Of a DNA stretch of 28,583 nucleotides, positions 7,605 through 15,508 are shown piece by piece; within the stretch, counting starts at the first letter, position 1; each line of letters opens with the position of its first letter. Under the pieces are notes generated by a model, which was not told where the DNA came from, ran no database searches, and worked only from the letters and a program-made list of their open reading frames with translations. This DNA is from Bacteroides sp. (GTDB taxonomy: Bacteria > Bacteroidota > Bacteroidia > Bacteroidales > Bacteroidaceae): NCBI GenBank assembly GCA_030151635.1, contig JASLDF010000162.1, positions 1 to 28,583 on the forward strand, in the 5' to 3' direction. Position numbers and translations under genes: made by a program.

Positions 7605-8675
7605 TTATCGTTGGTTTAGTTGAGTGTAGTAAAGTAACTGGTTTTCAGCAAGAACTGAGTCACCCTCTTGAATGCCATTATTTAGGAAGGTATAAGATCC
7701 AGTTTGTTTGTGGATGTCTAATTTAACTGATTTGAGTTTGTTGTTTTGCTTAATAACAGCATAGAAGTTATTGTTGTCGAACACCATGCATTTGGTTGGA
7801 ATCATGAGCTTTCCTTCTATATTTTTATTCTGAACCTTAATCTCTACGGTGTATTCAGGTTTTAGAAATAGACCTTCGTTGTCAAAATCAACTCTTGCTT
7901 TAACGACTCTGTCTTCTGAATCTATGAATGGTAGGATACGATTAATTGTGCCCTTAAATTCTTTGTTGGGATAAGCACTCGTAGAGATAATTACTTCATG
8001 TCCAGCCTCAACTGCTGCAATATCTTGAGTATATACATCGGCCATAATCCATAGGTTGTTTAAGTTTCCTAATGTGTAAACTTCGGAGTCTGGATTGATA
8101 GCTGTTGATGGACTTGCCTGTTTACTGAATATATAGCCCGTCATTTGTGCATTGACCTGATAGATTCCTTTGCTCACTTCCTGCCCGTACATCTTAATGG
8201 CTGTATTTAAACGTTCTTCCTCTTCTTTAGCTTTGTTTAGTTCAATGTTAGCTTCGATCAACTCTTGCTCTGAAAATAGTTTATCTTCATACATCTGCTG
8301 TGCTTTATTAACATTTCGAGTAGCCAAATATACCTCATTCAGTGTTGCTTTATATTCTGTTTGTAATTCATAAAAAGCATCACTTTTCACTGTCAATAAT
8401 TTTTGTCCTTTTTGAACATAATCGCCAGCACTAAAGAAGGTTTTTAAGACAATGCCTTCGCTCATTGGGCTGAAGGTTATTAATTCATCTTCATTATATG
8501 TTACTTTGCCATTCAATTTAATGTTATTTAATTCACTAGAAACTGTAGCGATGGTATAATTTAATCCACCTATTGCCATGTTCTCAGATTGTACTTGTGA
8601 TGATTTGTTTTCTGTAGAACATGCCGTTAGCATTGTAGCTAAAACGAGTATTGATAAGTATTGATGTAATTTCAT
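7605..8675 (-). CDS. Periplasmic adaptor (membrane-fusion) lipoprotein of the RND pump
   Basis: This 356-residue adaptor links the RND protein to the outer-membrane channel. It begins with a lipoprotein signal (LTAC, lipidated Cys19). A lipoyl/barrel-sandwich half follows (ITFSPMSEGIVLKTFFSAGD), then an alpha-helical hairpin (about 105-165, rich in Glu, Lys and Leu), the second lipoyl half, a beta-barrel (NNLWIMADVYTQDI, AYPNKEFKGTI) and a membrane-proximal domain. It belongs to the CzcB/CusB group, but the Met-rich N-terminus that passes Cu(I) in CusB is absent. It lies 2 bp after the outer-membrane factor gene and 3 bp before the RND gene, which fixes its partners. Confidence 0.93.
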   Translation of the reverse strand: MKLHQYLSILVLATMLTACSTENKSSQVQSENMAIGGLNYTIATVSSELNNIKLNGKVTYNEDELITFSPMSEGIVLKTFFSAGDYVQKGQKLLTVKSDAFYELQTEYKATLNEVYLATRNVNKAQQMYEDKLFSEQELIEANIELNKAKEEEERLNTAIKMYGQEVSKGIYQVNAQMTGYIFSKQASPSTAINPDSEVYTLGNLNNLWIMADVYTQDIAAVEAGHEVIISTSAYPNKEFKGTINRILPFIDSEDRVVKARVDFDNEGLFLKPEYTVEIKVQNKNIEGKLMIPTKCMVFDNNNFYAVIKQNNKLKSVKLDIHKQTGSYTFLNNGIQEGDSVLAENQLLYYTQLNQR

Positions 8676-8677
8676 AA

Positions 8678-9967
8678 TTAATTCAGTTTTAGTCCGATTG
8701 TACTTTCTAATAGACTGTATTGGGTGTATAATTCTTTTTCTGCCTCAAGGAGGATGTTTTTAGTGTCTTTATAAGTCTCCATAAAGTCAATGAACTCTAG
8801 AAGGCTGATGTTCTTTTTCAACATATTGGTTTGGTACTTGTCAAGAAGAGAATCAAGTTCTTTAATGATGGGTTCGTTTTCTAGACGTTGCACAAATGTT
8901 AAAGCATAGTTGTAGTTGGCAACCGTTGTTTGCAGTTTGTTGCGAAGTTTAATCTGCTTTTGTTCATAATCATATGTTGCAAGTTGGCTAAGCTGTTTAG
9001 CAGCTTTAGTACTGGCTTGATTTCGGTTGAAAACGGGCAGATCAAAGCTCACTCCGAATCCGATGAAATCTTTCCAAATACCCCCAAAACGATCGTAGTT
9101 TACAGAAAGTGTCATGTTGGGGATACGTACCGAGCGTTCGTATTTAAGATTGTGTTGTTGGGCTTCAATTTCAGCCTTGCTTTTTAAAAGTTGAGGATTG
9201 CTCTCGTAGAGTAAATTGAAAAGATAATCTAATCCGTTTTCTACTCGCATGTCTTCTTCATTGATAATGACTTCAACAGGTTCGGATAAATCATATCCAA
9301 GCATACTTTGAATGGTTTCGGCTCCACTATTGATAGTGCGTTGTGTTTCGTTTAATTCTTGCTCAATCTGTAGTGACTCAGCTTGCATACGAAGCAATTC
9401 TGTTGGAGATATGTATCCTTTCTCTAATTGTTTTTTGTAATTACTGATAATGGTATCATAAATGCTTTTTTGATCAGATAGTAATTTACCATATTCTCTA
9501 GCATAATTGATTTCAAAAATAGCTTCTTTGAACTCTTGAACCATATCTAGTGTAGTTTCTAAGTTTTCTAAAGCAACAACCTTGCGATTACTTTTTTCTT
9601 TACGAATTTGTTTTCTACGTTCGCCACCCAATCTAATTTCTTGGCTAACTTCGACAGAGAATTGTGTGTTTCTTCCAAACTTACCGAATAATGGAGGTAC
9701 TACTTCTTTTTCTCCTTCTCGTTGGTGTGAGTTACTCCATAAATTGACTTGTTCAATGGTTAGTTCTGGGTTATTGAAGAGTTTTGCCTCTTTCACGGCT
9801 GCATCAGCTTCAATAATTTCCTTTTGTGTAGTTACTATTAATTCTGCATTTCTCTCTTTAAAAAGTTTTTCGGCTTCATTTAAACTTATTTTTCGTTGGG
9901 CCTCAACTTTGTTAGAAAAACAGAATCCAGCTAGAATGCTTACGGTGAATAGTAATGATTTTTGCAT
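8678..9967 (-). CDS. TolC-family outer-membrane factor of the RND pump (CzcC/CusC-like)
   Basis: This 429-residue protein has a cleavable signal peptide ending near VEAQ (about residue 24). Two long helical repeats with heptad patterns follow (about 30-230 and 245-425). The segment NNPELTIEQVNLW and the conserved EISQEIRLGGERRKQ-like motif (here EVSQEIRLGG, then ERRKQIRKEK) are typical of CzcC-type proteins. It would form the trimeric exit duct for the pump. It is the first gene of the operon OMF-adaptor-RND-regulator-kinase. A TAGATTTG -7-like box lies 27 bp upstream, with no recognisable -33 element. Confidence 0.92.
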   Translation of the reverse strand: MQKSLLFTVSILAGFCFSNKVEAQRKISLNEAEKLFKERNAELIVTTQKEIIEADAAVKEAKLFNNPELTIEQVNLWSNSHQREGEKEVVPPLFGKFGRNTQFSVEVSQEIRLGGERRKQIRKEKSNRKVVALENLETTLDMVQEFKEAIFEINYAREYGKLLSDQKSIYDTIISNYKKQLEKGYISPTELLRMQAESLQIEQELNETQRTINSGAETIQSMLGYDLSEPVEVIINEEDMRVENGLDYLFNLLYESNPQLLKSKAEIEAQQHNLKYERSVRIPNMTLSVNYDRFGGIWKDFIGFGVSFDLPVFNRNQASTKAAKQLSQLATYDYEQKQIKLRNKLQTTVANYNYALTFVQRLENEPIIKELDSLLDKYQTNMLKKNISLLEFIDFMETYKDTKNILLEAEKELYTQYSLLESTIGLKLN

Positions 9968-9993
9968 GATATTCGGCTCTATTATATTTAGTG

Positions 9994-10001
9994 CAAATCT
10001 A
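9994..10001 (-). promoter_or_regulatory. -7-like element of the efflux operon
   Basis: The minus strand reads TAGATTTG, an exact match to TAnnTTTG, 27 bp before the first start codon of the operon. Nothing like TTTG or TTG occurs 19-21 bp upstream. This is what one expects of an activator-dependent promoter, but a chance match in AT-rich DNA is possible. Confidence 0.45.
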
Positions 10002-10149
10002 TATTCAGTACATTAGAGCGTTATTAGAATGATATTATTTTTATTTAATTATTTTATTAAGTCATTCTTTTTGAATTTTAATGTTTTAATTTTACTGTAA
10101 TTCAATTATATAAAGTGCACTAGACAGCTCTTTTGATGTGAATTCTATA

Positions 10150-10157
10150 TAACTTTG
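10150..10157 (+). promoter_or_regulatory. -7-like element of the HMA-AraC regulator gene
   Basis: TAACTTTG matches TAnnTTTG exactly and lies 25 bp before the start codon. There is no -33 element at the usual spacing. A TTTG is present but only 14 bp upstream. Confidence 0.45.
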
Positions 10158-10182
10158 AATATCTCTTATATTTTAATGGTTT

Positions 10183-10746
10183 ATGTGTATGAAAGTCTTT
10201 ATTAAAAACATGGTTTGCGATCGTTGTATATTGGTTATTAAATCAATGTTTAATGAAATGAATCTACCTATCGAATCTGTTAAATTAGGGGAGGTTGGTG
10301 TTTCTAGAGAGCTATCAGTGGATGAGCTTTCTACATTAGAAAAAAGATTAACAGCTATTGGTTTTGAACTTTTAGATGATCGTCGTTCTCAATTAGTTGA
10401 GAAAGTTAAGACTATATTGGTAGAGATTGTTTACAATCGTATTTCAATTAATACCAATTTATCCGACTATATTAGCGACCAACTTCATTTGGATTACAAT
10501 TACATTAGCACTCTGTTTTCTGAAACAGAAAGAACAACCATTGAAAAGTTGTTTATCAATCAGAAAATTGAAAGAGCTAAAGAACTATTAGAGTATAATG
10601 AATTGTCTTTGAGCGAAATCGCTATTGAATTGAATTATTCGAGTACTGCACATCTTAGTAGCCAGTTTAAAAAAATAACCGGGCTTACACCAACTCAGTT
10701 TAAAGATAAAGGGGTGAAATCAAGGTTTCCAATTGATAAGCTGTAA
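10183..10746 (+). CDS. AraC-family regulator with N-terminal HMA-like metal-binding domain
   Basis: This 187-residue protein joins two parts. Residues 1-65 resemble a heavy-metal-associated ferredoxin-like fold, with Met10, Cys12 and Cys15 in KNMVCDRC in the place of the MxCxxC copper site. Residues about 95-180 form an AraC DNA-binding domain with two helix-turn-helix units, the second reading LSLSEIAIELNYSSTAHLS then FKKITGLTPTQF. The usual cupin or sugar-binding AraC sensor is missing, so the HMA part is the likely sensor. The gene lies 85 bp before copA on the same strand and diverges from the RND operon. I infer a copper-responsive regulator of copA and perhaps of the pump. Such proteins occur beside metal ATPases in Bacteroidota, but I know of no experimental study. 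The start could also be Met3 (10189). Confidence 0.88.
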   Translation: MCMKVFIKNMVCDRCILVIKSMFNEMNLPIESVKLGEVGVSRELSVDELSTLEKRLTAIGFELLDDRRSQLVEKVKTILVEIVYNRISINTNLSDYISDQLHLDYNYISTLFSETERTTIEKLFINQKIERAKELLEYNELSLSEIAIELNYSSTAHLSSQFKKITGLTPTQFKDKGVKSRFPIDKL

Positions 10747-10831
10747 ATGATATAAAACCATTCGTAAATTGTATAATAGTTCTTGCTATTAAATAATCCA
10801 TATTTGTAATTGTATAATTAGAATATGGATT

Positions 10832-13312
10832 ATGTCTATCAAAAAAGAAAATTTCCCAGTATTAGATATGTCATGTGCTGCGTGTGCAGTGCATGTTGAA
10901 AAAACCCTTGGTACTCTAAAAGGGGTAAAAGTGGCAAGGGTAAACTTTGCTACTACATCTGCCATGATTGAATTTGACGATCTTGAGACTTCGGCAGAAG
11001 CTTTGCAAAAAGCTGTTGAAGATGCGGGATACGGTTTGGTTATCTTGAAAGAAAATCAACAATCTGATAAACTCGAAGAGCAGCGCGAACAAAGTTTCCG
11101 AAAACTAAAATTGAAAACAATTTGGGCGATTGTATTGGCTATTCCCGTCGCTACCATTGGTATGTTTTATATGGACATGCCTTATGGAAATGAAATCATG
11201 TGGTTTGTAACGACTCTAATTATGCTCTTTTTAGGGAATAGTTTTTACGTTAATGCATGGAAACAAGCGAAGCATGGTAGTTCTAATATGGATACTCTTG
11301 TGGCTTTGAGTACTGGTGTTGCTTATGTTTTTAGTGTGTTTAATACGATCTATCCCGAGTTCTGGTTGAACAGAGGAATTGAGCCTCACGTTTACTTTGA
11401 AGCTGTAGCTGTGATTATTGCTTTTATTCTTTTGGGGCGTTTACTTGAAGATCGGGCGAAAGGGAATACATCTTCTGCGATTAAAAAGCTTATGGGACTT
11501 CAACCTAAAACAGTTACACGTATTGAAGAGGATGGGAATTATGTAGTTGTATCTATTTCGGATATTCAGGTAGGTGACCTGTTATTGGTTAAACCAGGAG
11601 AGCGTATTGCTACTGATGGTAAGGTTGTGAAAGGTACATCATTCGTTGATGAAAGTATGTTGAGTGGTGAGCCAATGCCTGTTGAAAAGGTTTTGAAGGA
11701 TGGTGTTTATGCTGGTACAATAAATCAAAAAGGTAGTTTTGAATTCATGGCTACGAAGGTTGGTACCGATACAATGTTGGCTCAGATTATAGAAATGGTG
11801 CAAGATGCACAAGGAAGTAAGGCTCCCGTTCAAAAATTAGTCGATAAAATTGCTGGGATTTTTGTACCCGTTGTTATTGGGATTTCTATTCTATCGTTTG
11901 TGTTATGGATGATATTCGGAGGCGATGAGGCGGTTACTCAGGGAATCCTATCTTTAGTAACTGTGTTAGTTATTGCATGTCCTTGTGCTTTGGGATTGGC
12001 TACTCCTACGGCCATTATGGTGGGGATTGGCAAAGGTGCAGAGCTTGGCATTTTGATTAAAGATGCAGAAAGCTTAGAGTCTGCAAAGCGAGTAACAGCG
12101 GTAGTTTTAGATAAGACAGGGACGATAACAGAAGGAAAACCTGTAGTGTCATCTTCATATTGGGTAAATGATGATAGTAAGTGTAAATCGGTTCTATATA
12201 GCTTAGAAAAACAGTCAGAACATCCTTTAGCCAATGCTGTGGTTCAAAATCTTGAATATGATGAAGCGATTCACGTTTTAGAATTATCTTCTTTCGAAAG
12301 CATTACGGGATTAGGATTGAAGGGGACTGTAAATGGAATGCCTTACTATGTCGGTAGTCAGAAGTTAATGGTTGATCGTAATGTGTCTATCTCAAAAGAG
12401 GTGTTGGATAAAGCGGTAGAACTAGAGAGAGCTGGTGAAACGTTGGTTTGGTTTTCAAACACTTCGGAAGTACTTGCCTTATTGGGTATTTCTGATAAAA
12501 TTAAAGTTTCTTCTAAACAAGCGATAGAGCAATTGCATAGACTAGGAATATCTGTTTTTATGCTTACTGGCGACCACGAAGGTGCAGCAAAACTAGTAGC
12601 ACAACAAACGGGCATTGATGATTATATAGCTAGTGTATTGCCTCAAGATAAAGAGGAGTTTATAAAAAGATTACAAAGTAAGGGCCATGTGGTGGCGATG
12701 GTTGGCGATGGTATAAATGATAGTGCAGCGCTTGCTCGTGCTGATGTTAGTGTCGCAATGGGTAAGGGAAGCGATATTGCTATGGATGTAGCTAAAATGA
12801 CCATCATATCGTCAGACTTGATGAAGATACCGATGGCTATAGAGTTGTCAAAACAAACAGTTCGAACTATTAAACAGAATTTGTTTTGGGCCTTTATTTA
12901 TAACCTTATAGGTATTCCTATTGCTGCCGGAATCTTGTATCCATTTACTGGTTTCTTATTAAACCCGATGATTGCGAGTGCAGCTATGGCAATGAGTAGT
13001 GTAAGTGTGGTAAGTAATAGTTTACGTTTGAAGTGGAAACGAATTAATTCGTTGGGTCAAGTTTTAGAGAAAGAGTCAGAAATATTAAACATTCAAAATA
13101 TAGAGATTATGGAATTTAAATATCAAGTTTCAGAAATGATGTGTGGCCATTGTCACGCGAGAGTAAAGAAAGCATTAAGTACAGTTGCTGGTGTTGAAAG
13201 TGTTGAAGTTGAGGCTCCATCAACTGTAATTATAAAGTCAGAAAAAGAGGTTGAATTATCCGTTTTACAAACAGCTTTAGACGAAGCTGGAGAGTATAAG
13301 ATTACGAAGTAA
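10832..13312 (+). CDS. copA: Cu(I)-translocating P1B-1 ATPase with C-terminal HMA domain
   Basis: This 826-residue inner-membrane ATPase exports Cu(I) from the cytoplasm. The N-terminal HMA domain has DMSCAAC (Cys15, Cys18). The actuator domain has LSGEP (278-281), TM6 has CPC (Cys383, Cys385), the phosphorylation motif is DKTGT (Asp427), the nucleotide-binding motif SEHPL holds His464, and the hinge reads VGDGINDSAAL. The late membrane helices carry YN (FIYNLIGIP) and MSS (AMAMSSVSVVSNS), which with CPC define the Cu(I) subgroup. Unusually, after TM8 there is a linker and a second HMA domain (about 760-826, EMMCGHC with Cys771 and Cys774) that looks like a fused CopZ chaperone. An in-frame ATG at 13109 begins exactly at that domain. 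A terminator follows. Confidence 0.96.
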   Translation: MSIKKENFPVLDMSCAACAVHVEKTLGTLKGVKVARVNFATTSAMIEFDDLETSAEALQKAVEDAGYGLVILKENQQSDKLEEQREQSFRKLKLKTIWAIVLAIPVATIGMFYMDMPYGNEIMWFVTTLIMLFLGNSFYVNAWKQAKHGSSNMDTLVALSTGVAYVFSVFNTIYPEFWLNRGIEPHVYFEAVAVIIAFILLGRLLEDRAKGNTSSAIKKLMGLQPKTVTRIEEDGNYVVVSISDIQVGDLLLVKPGERIATDGKVVKGTSFVDESMLSGEPMPVEKVLKDGVYAGTINQKGSFEFMATKVGTDTMLAQIIEMVQDAQGSKAPVQKLVDKIAGIFVPVVIGISILSFVLWMIFGGDEAVTQGILSLVTVLVIACPCALGLATPTAIMVGIGKGAELGILIKDAESLESAKRVTAVVLDKTGTITEGKPVVSSSYWVNDDSKCKSVLYSLEKQSEHPLANAVVQNLEYDEAIHVLELSSFESITGLGLKGTVNGMPYYVGSQKLMVDRNVSISKEVLDKAVELERAGETLVWFSNTSEVLALLGISDKIKVSSKQAIEQLHRLGISVFMLTGDHEGAAKLVAQQTGIDDYIASVLPQDKEEFIKRLQSKGHVVAMVGDGINDSAALARADVSVAMGKGSDIAMDVAKMTIISSDLMKIPMAIELSKQTVRTIKQNLFWAFIYNLIGIPIAAGILYPFTGFLLNPMIASAAMAMSSVSVVSNSLRLKWKRINSLGQVLEKESEILNIQNIEIMEFKYQVSEMMCGHCHARVKKALSTVAGVESVEVEAPSTVIIKSEKEVELSVLQTALDEAGEYKITK

Positions 13313-13331
13313 AATAGGAAAATAAGTTGTG

Positions 13332-13365
13332 AAGAGGAGAGTCTATTTTGATTCTCCTCTTTTTG
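13332..13365 (+). terminator. Intrinsic terminator after copA
   Basis: The 9-bp stem AAGAGGAGA (13332-13340) / TCTCCTCTT (13353-13361) with a 12-base loop is followed by TTTTG and TTTTT. It starts 20 bp after the copA stop codon. Confidence 0.85.
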
Positions 13366-13409
13366 TTTTTATGATTATAGGCTGATGTTAGGATAGTTGT
13401 ATCAATATA

Positions 13410-13438
13410 TATGCTATAGAGTCAGCATTTATGCTATA
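13410..13438. repeat. Pair of TATGCTATA direct repeats
   Basis: TATGCTATA occurs at 13410-13418 and 13430-13438, so the copies are 20 bp apart start to start, about two helical turns. They lie 58-86 bp upstream of the -7-like box of the ABC-F gene. A protein-binding site is possible but unproven. Confidence 0.35.
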
Positions 13439-13495
13439 AATGTTAAGCTTTGCATATTAATAGTCATTTGCTCCATTCAGTTTTCTAGAAATCAT

Positions 13496-13503
13496 TAACT
13501 TTG
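13496..13503 (+). promoter_or_regulatory. -7-like element before the ABC-F gene
   Basis: TAACTTTG is an exact TAnnTTTG match, 29 bp upstream of the GTG start. The nearest TTTG lies 25 bp upstream of the box, longer than the usual 19-21 bp. Confidence 0.5.
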
Positions 13504-13532
13504 CTATACAAAATGTCTTAAACTATCTAATT

Positions 13533-15491
13533 GTGATATCTGTAGAAAATTTAAAAGTAGAATTTAATGCGACTCCTCTTTTTCAAGATGTGTCCTTTGT
13601 CATTAATAATAAAGACCGCATTGCTTTAGTAGGTAAAAATGGAGCTGGTAAATCAACGATGTTGAAAATTATCTCAGGACTTCAAACACCTACTACGGGA
13701 GTTGTAGCCGTACCAAAGGATGTTACAATTGGATACTTACCTCAGGTTATGAAATTGGCCGATTCACGAACGGTTTTGCAAGAAGCTGAAATGGCATTTG
13801 AAGAGATTGCACATCTTCAGGCTAAAATAAAAATGCTGAGTACGCAATTGGCAGAACGAACTGATTATGAGAGTGAGTCTTACCATGAACTAATCGAGGA
13901 TTTTACTCGTGAAAATGATCGTTTTACGATGTTTGGTGGAGATAACTACCATGCAGAGATTGAACGTACATTGATTGGTTTAGGTTTTAGCAGGAATGAT
14001 TTTAATCGTCCAACTAAGGAGTTTAGTGGAGGTTGGAGAATGCGTATTGAATTGGCTAAGTTATTATTGAGAAAACCAGATGTGCTTCTTCTAGATGAGC
14101 CAACGAATCACTTGGATATTGAGAGTATTCAGTGGCTTGAGACTTTTTTGCGTGTTCATGCGAATGCTGTCCTTTTGGTGAGTCATGATAGAGCCTTTAT
14201 CAACAATGTAACCAATAGAACCATTGAGATTAGTTGTGGTAAAATTTACGATTATAAAGTAAATTATGATGAGTTTATGGTGCTTCGAAAGGAGCGTCGT
14301 GAACAACAATTACGTTCTTACGAAAATCAGCAAAAACAAATTCAAGAGACAGAAGACTTCATTGAGCGTTTTCGTTATAAAGCAACGAAGTCAGTTCAAG
14401 TTCAAAGTAGAATTAAACAACTCGAGAAAATAGACCGAATTGAAGTTGATGAAGAGGATACTGCATTGCTAAGTCTGAAATTCCCCCCAACGTCACGAAG
14501 TGGAAGTTATCCTGTTATCTGTAAAGATGTGAAAAAGGCTTATGGTGAACATGTTGTTTTTGATAAGGTTAACCTAGTCATTGAACGAGGAGAAAAAGTC
14601 GCTTTTGTTGGAAAGAATGGTGAAGGTAAATCGACTTTGGTTAAATGTATAATGGACGAAATAGACTTCAATGGAGAGTTGAAATTAGGACATAACATTG
14701 AAATTGGTTATTTCGCTCAAAATCAAGCTCAGTTATTGGCTGATAACTTAACTGTGTTTGAAACAATTGATAATGTCGCTGTTGGTGATATTCGTTTGAA
14801 GATACGAGATATTCTAGGTTCTTTCATGTTTGGTGGCGAAGCTAGTGATAAAAAAGTGAAAGTTTTATCAGGGGGGGAGCGTAGCCGATTGGCAATGATT
14901 AAACTACTTCTTCAACCCGTAAACCTGCTAATTCTGGATGAGCCAACCAATCACCTTGATATCCGAACTAAAGAAGTCTTGAAAAATGCCATTAAAGAGT
15001 TTGATGGTACAGTAATTCTTGTGAGTCACGATCGTGATTTCTTAGATGGACTTGTAACGAAGGTGTATGAGTTTGGTGGTGGTGTTGTAAAAGAGCATTT
15101 GGGAGGTATTTATGATTTCTTGCAAAAGAAAGATATGGATCACTTGAATGAGCTTGAGTCTACCGTAACTTTATCAAGCTCTCCTACAAGTAACACCAAT
15201 GTGGTGAGTGAACCAGAAGTTAGTGAAACTAAACTTTCTTATGAGGCTCAAAAGGAGTTGAATAAACAAATTCGCAAAGTAGAACGTCAAGTTGAGCTTA
15301 TTGAAAAGAATATTGAAGAGTTGGAGTTGAAAAAAGGAGAACTTGAAGAGAAACTTGCTACACCAGATGGGGCTTCAGATACAAACCTTTACACTGAGTA
15401 TGGAAATATTCAGGGAGAGATTAAAAAGACCATGTCCGAATGGGAAGACTTATTAATGGAATTGGAAGAATATAATGAACAAAAGAATTAA
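13533..15491 (+). CDS. ABC-F family ATPase (YheS/Uup-like translation factor)
   Basis: This 652-residue soluble protein has two ABC cassettes and no membrane segments. The first has Walker A GKNGAGKS (34-41), signature FSGGW (164-168) and LLLDEPTNHLD (185-195). The second has GKNGEGKS (360-367), LSGGE and LLILDEPTNHLD (about 466-477). The linker at about 240-310, rich in Arg, Gln and Glu, corresponds to the P-site tRNA interaction motif. The last 80 residues form a Lys/Glu-rich coiled coil, as in Uup and YheS. ABC-F proteins bind the ribosomal E site and rescue or tune translation. The FSGGWRMR wording is closest to YheS. It starts with GTG, which I chose because the first residues MISVENLKVEF match the family N-terminus. 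Antibiotic-resistance ABC-F activity cannot be excluded but nothing suggests it. Confidence 0.93.
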   Translation: MISVENLKVEFNATPLFQDVSFVINNKDRIALVGKNGAGKSTMLKIISGLQTPTTGVVAVPKDVTIGYLPQVMKLADSRTVLQEAEMAFEEIAHLQAKIKMLSTQLAERTDYESESYHELIEDFTRENDRFTMFGGDNYHAEIERTLIGLGFSRNDFNRPTKEFSGGWRMRIELAKLLLRKPDVLLLDEPTNHLDIESIQWLETFLRVHANAVLLVSHDRAFINNVTNRTIEISCGKIYDYKVNYDEFMVLRKERREQQLRSYENQQKQIQETEDFIERFRYKATKSVQVQSRIKQLEKIDRIEVDEEDTALLSLKFPPTSRSGSYPVICKDVKKAYGEHVVFDKVNLVIERGEKVAFVGKNGEGKSTLVKCIMDEIDFNGELKLGHNIEIGYFAQNQAQLLADNLTVFETIDNVAVGDIRLKIRDILGSFMFGGEASDKKVKVLSGGERSRLAMIKLLLQPVNLLILDEPTNHLDIRTKEVLKNAIKEFDGTVILVSHDRDFLDGLVTKVYEFGGGVVKEHLGGIYDFLQKKDMDHLNELESTVTLSSSPTSNTNVVSEPEVSETKLSYEAQKELNKQIRKVERQVELIEKNIEELELKKGELEEKLATPDGASDTNLYTEYGNIQGEIKKTMSEWEDLLMELEEYNEQKN

Positions 15492-15508
15492 AATTTAATA
15501 TAACTACA

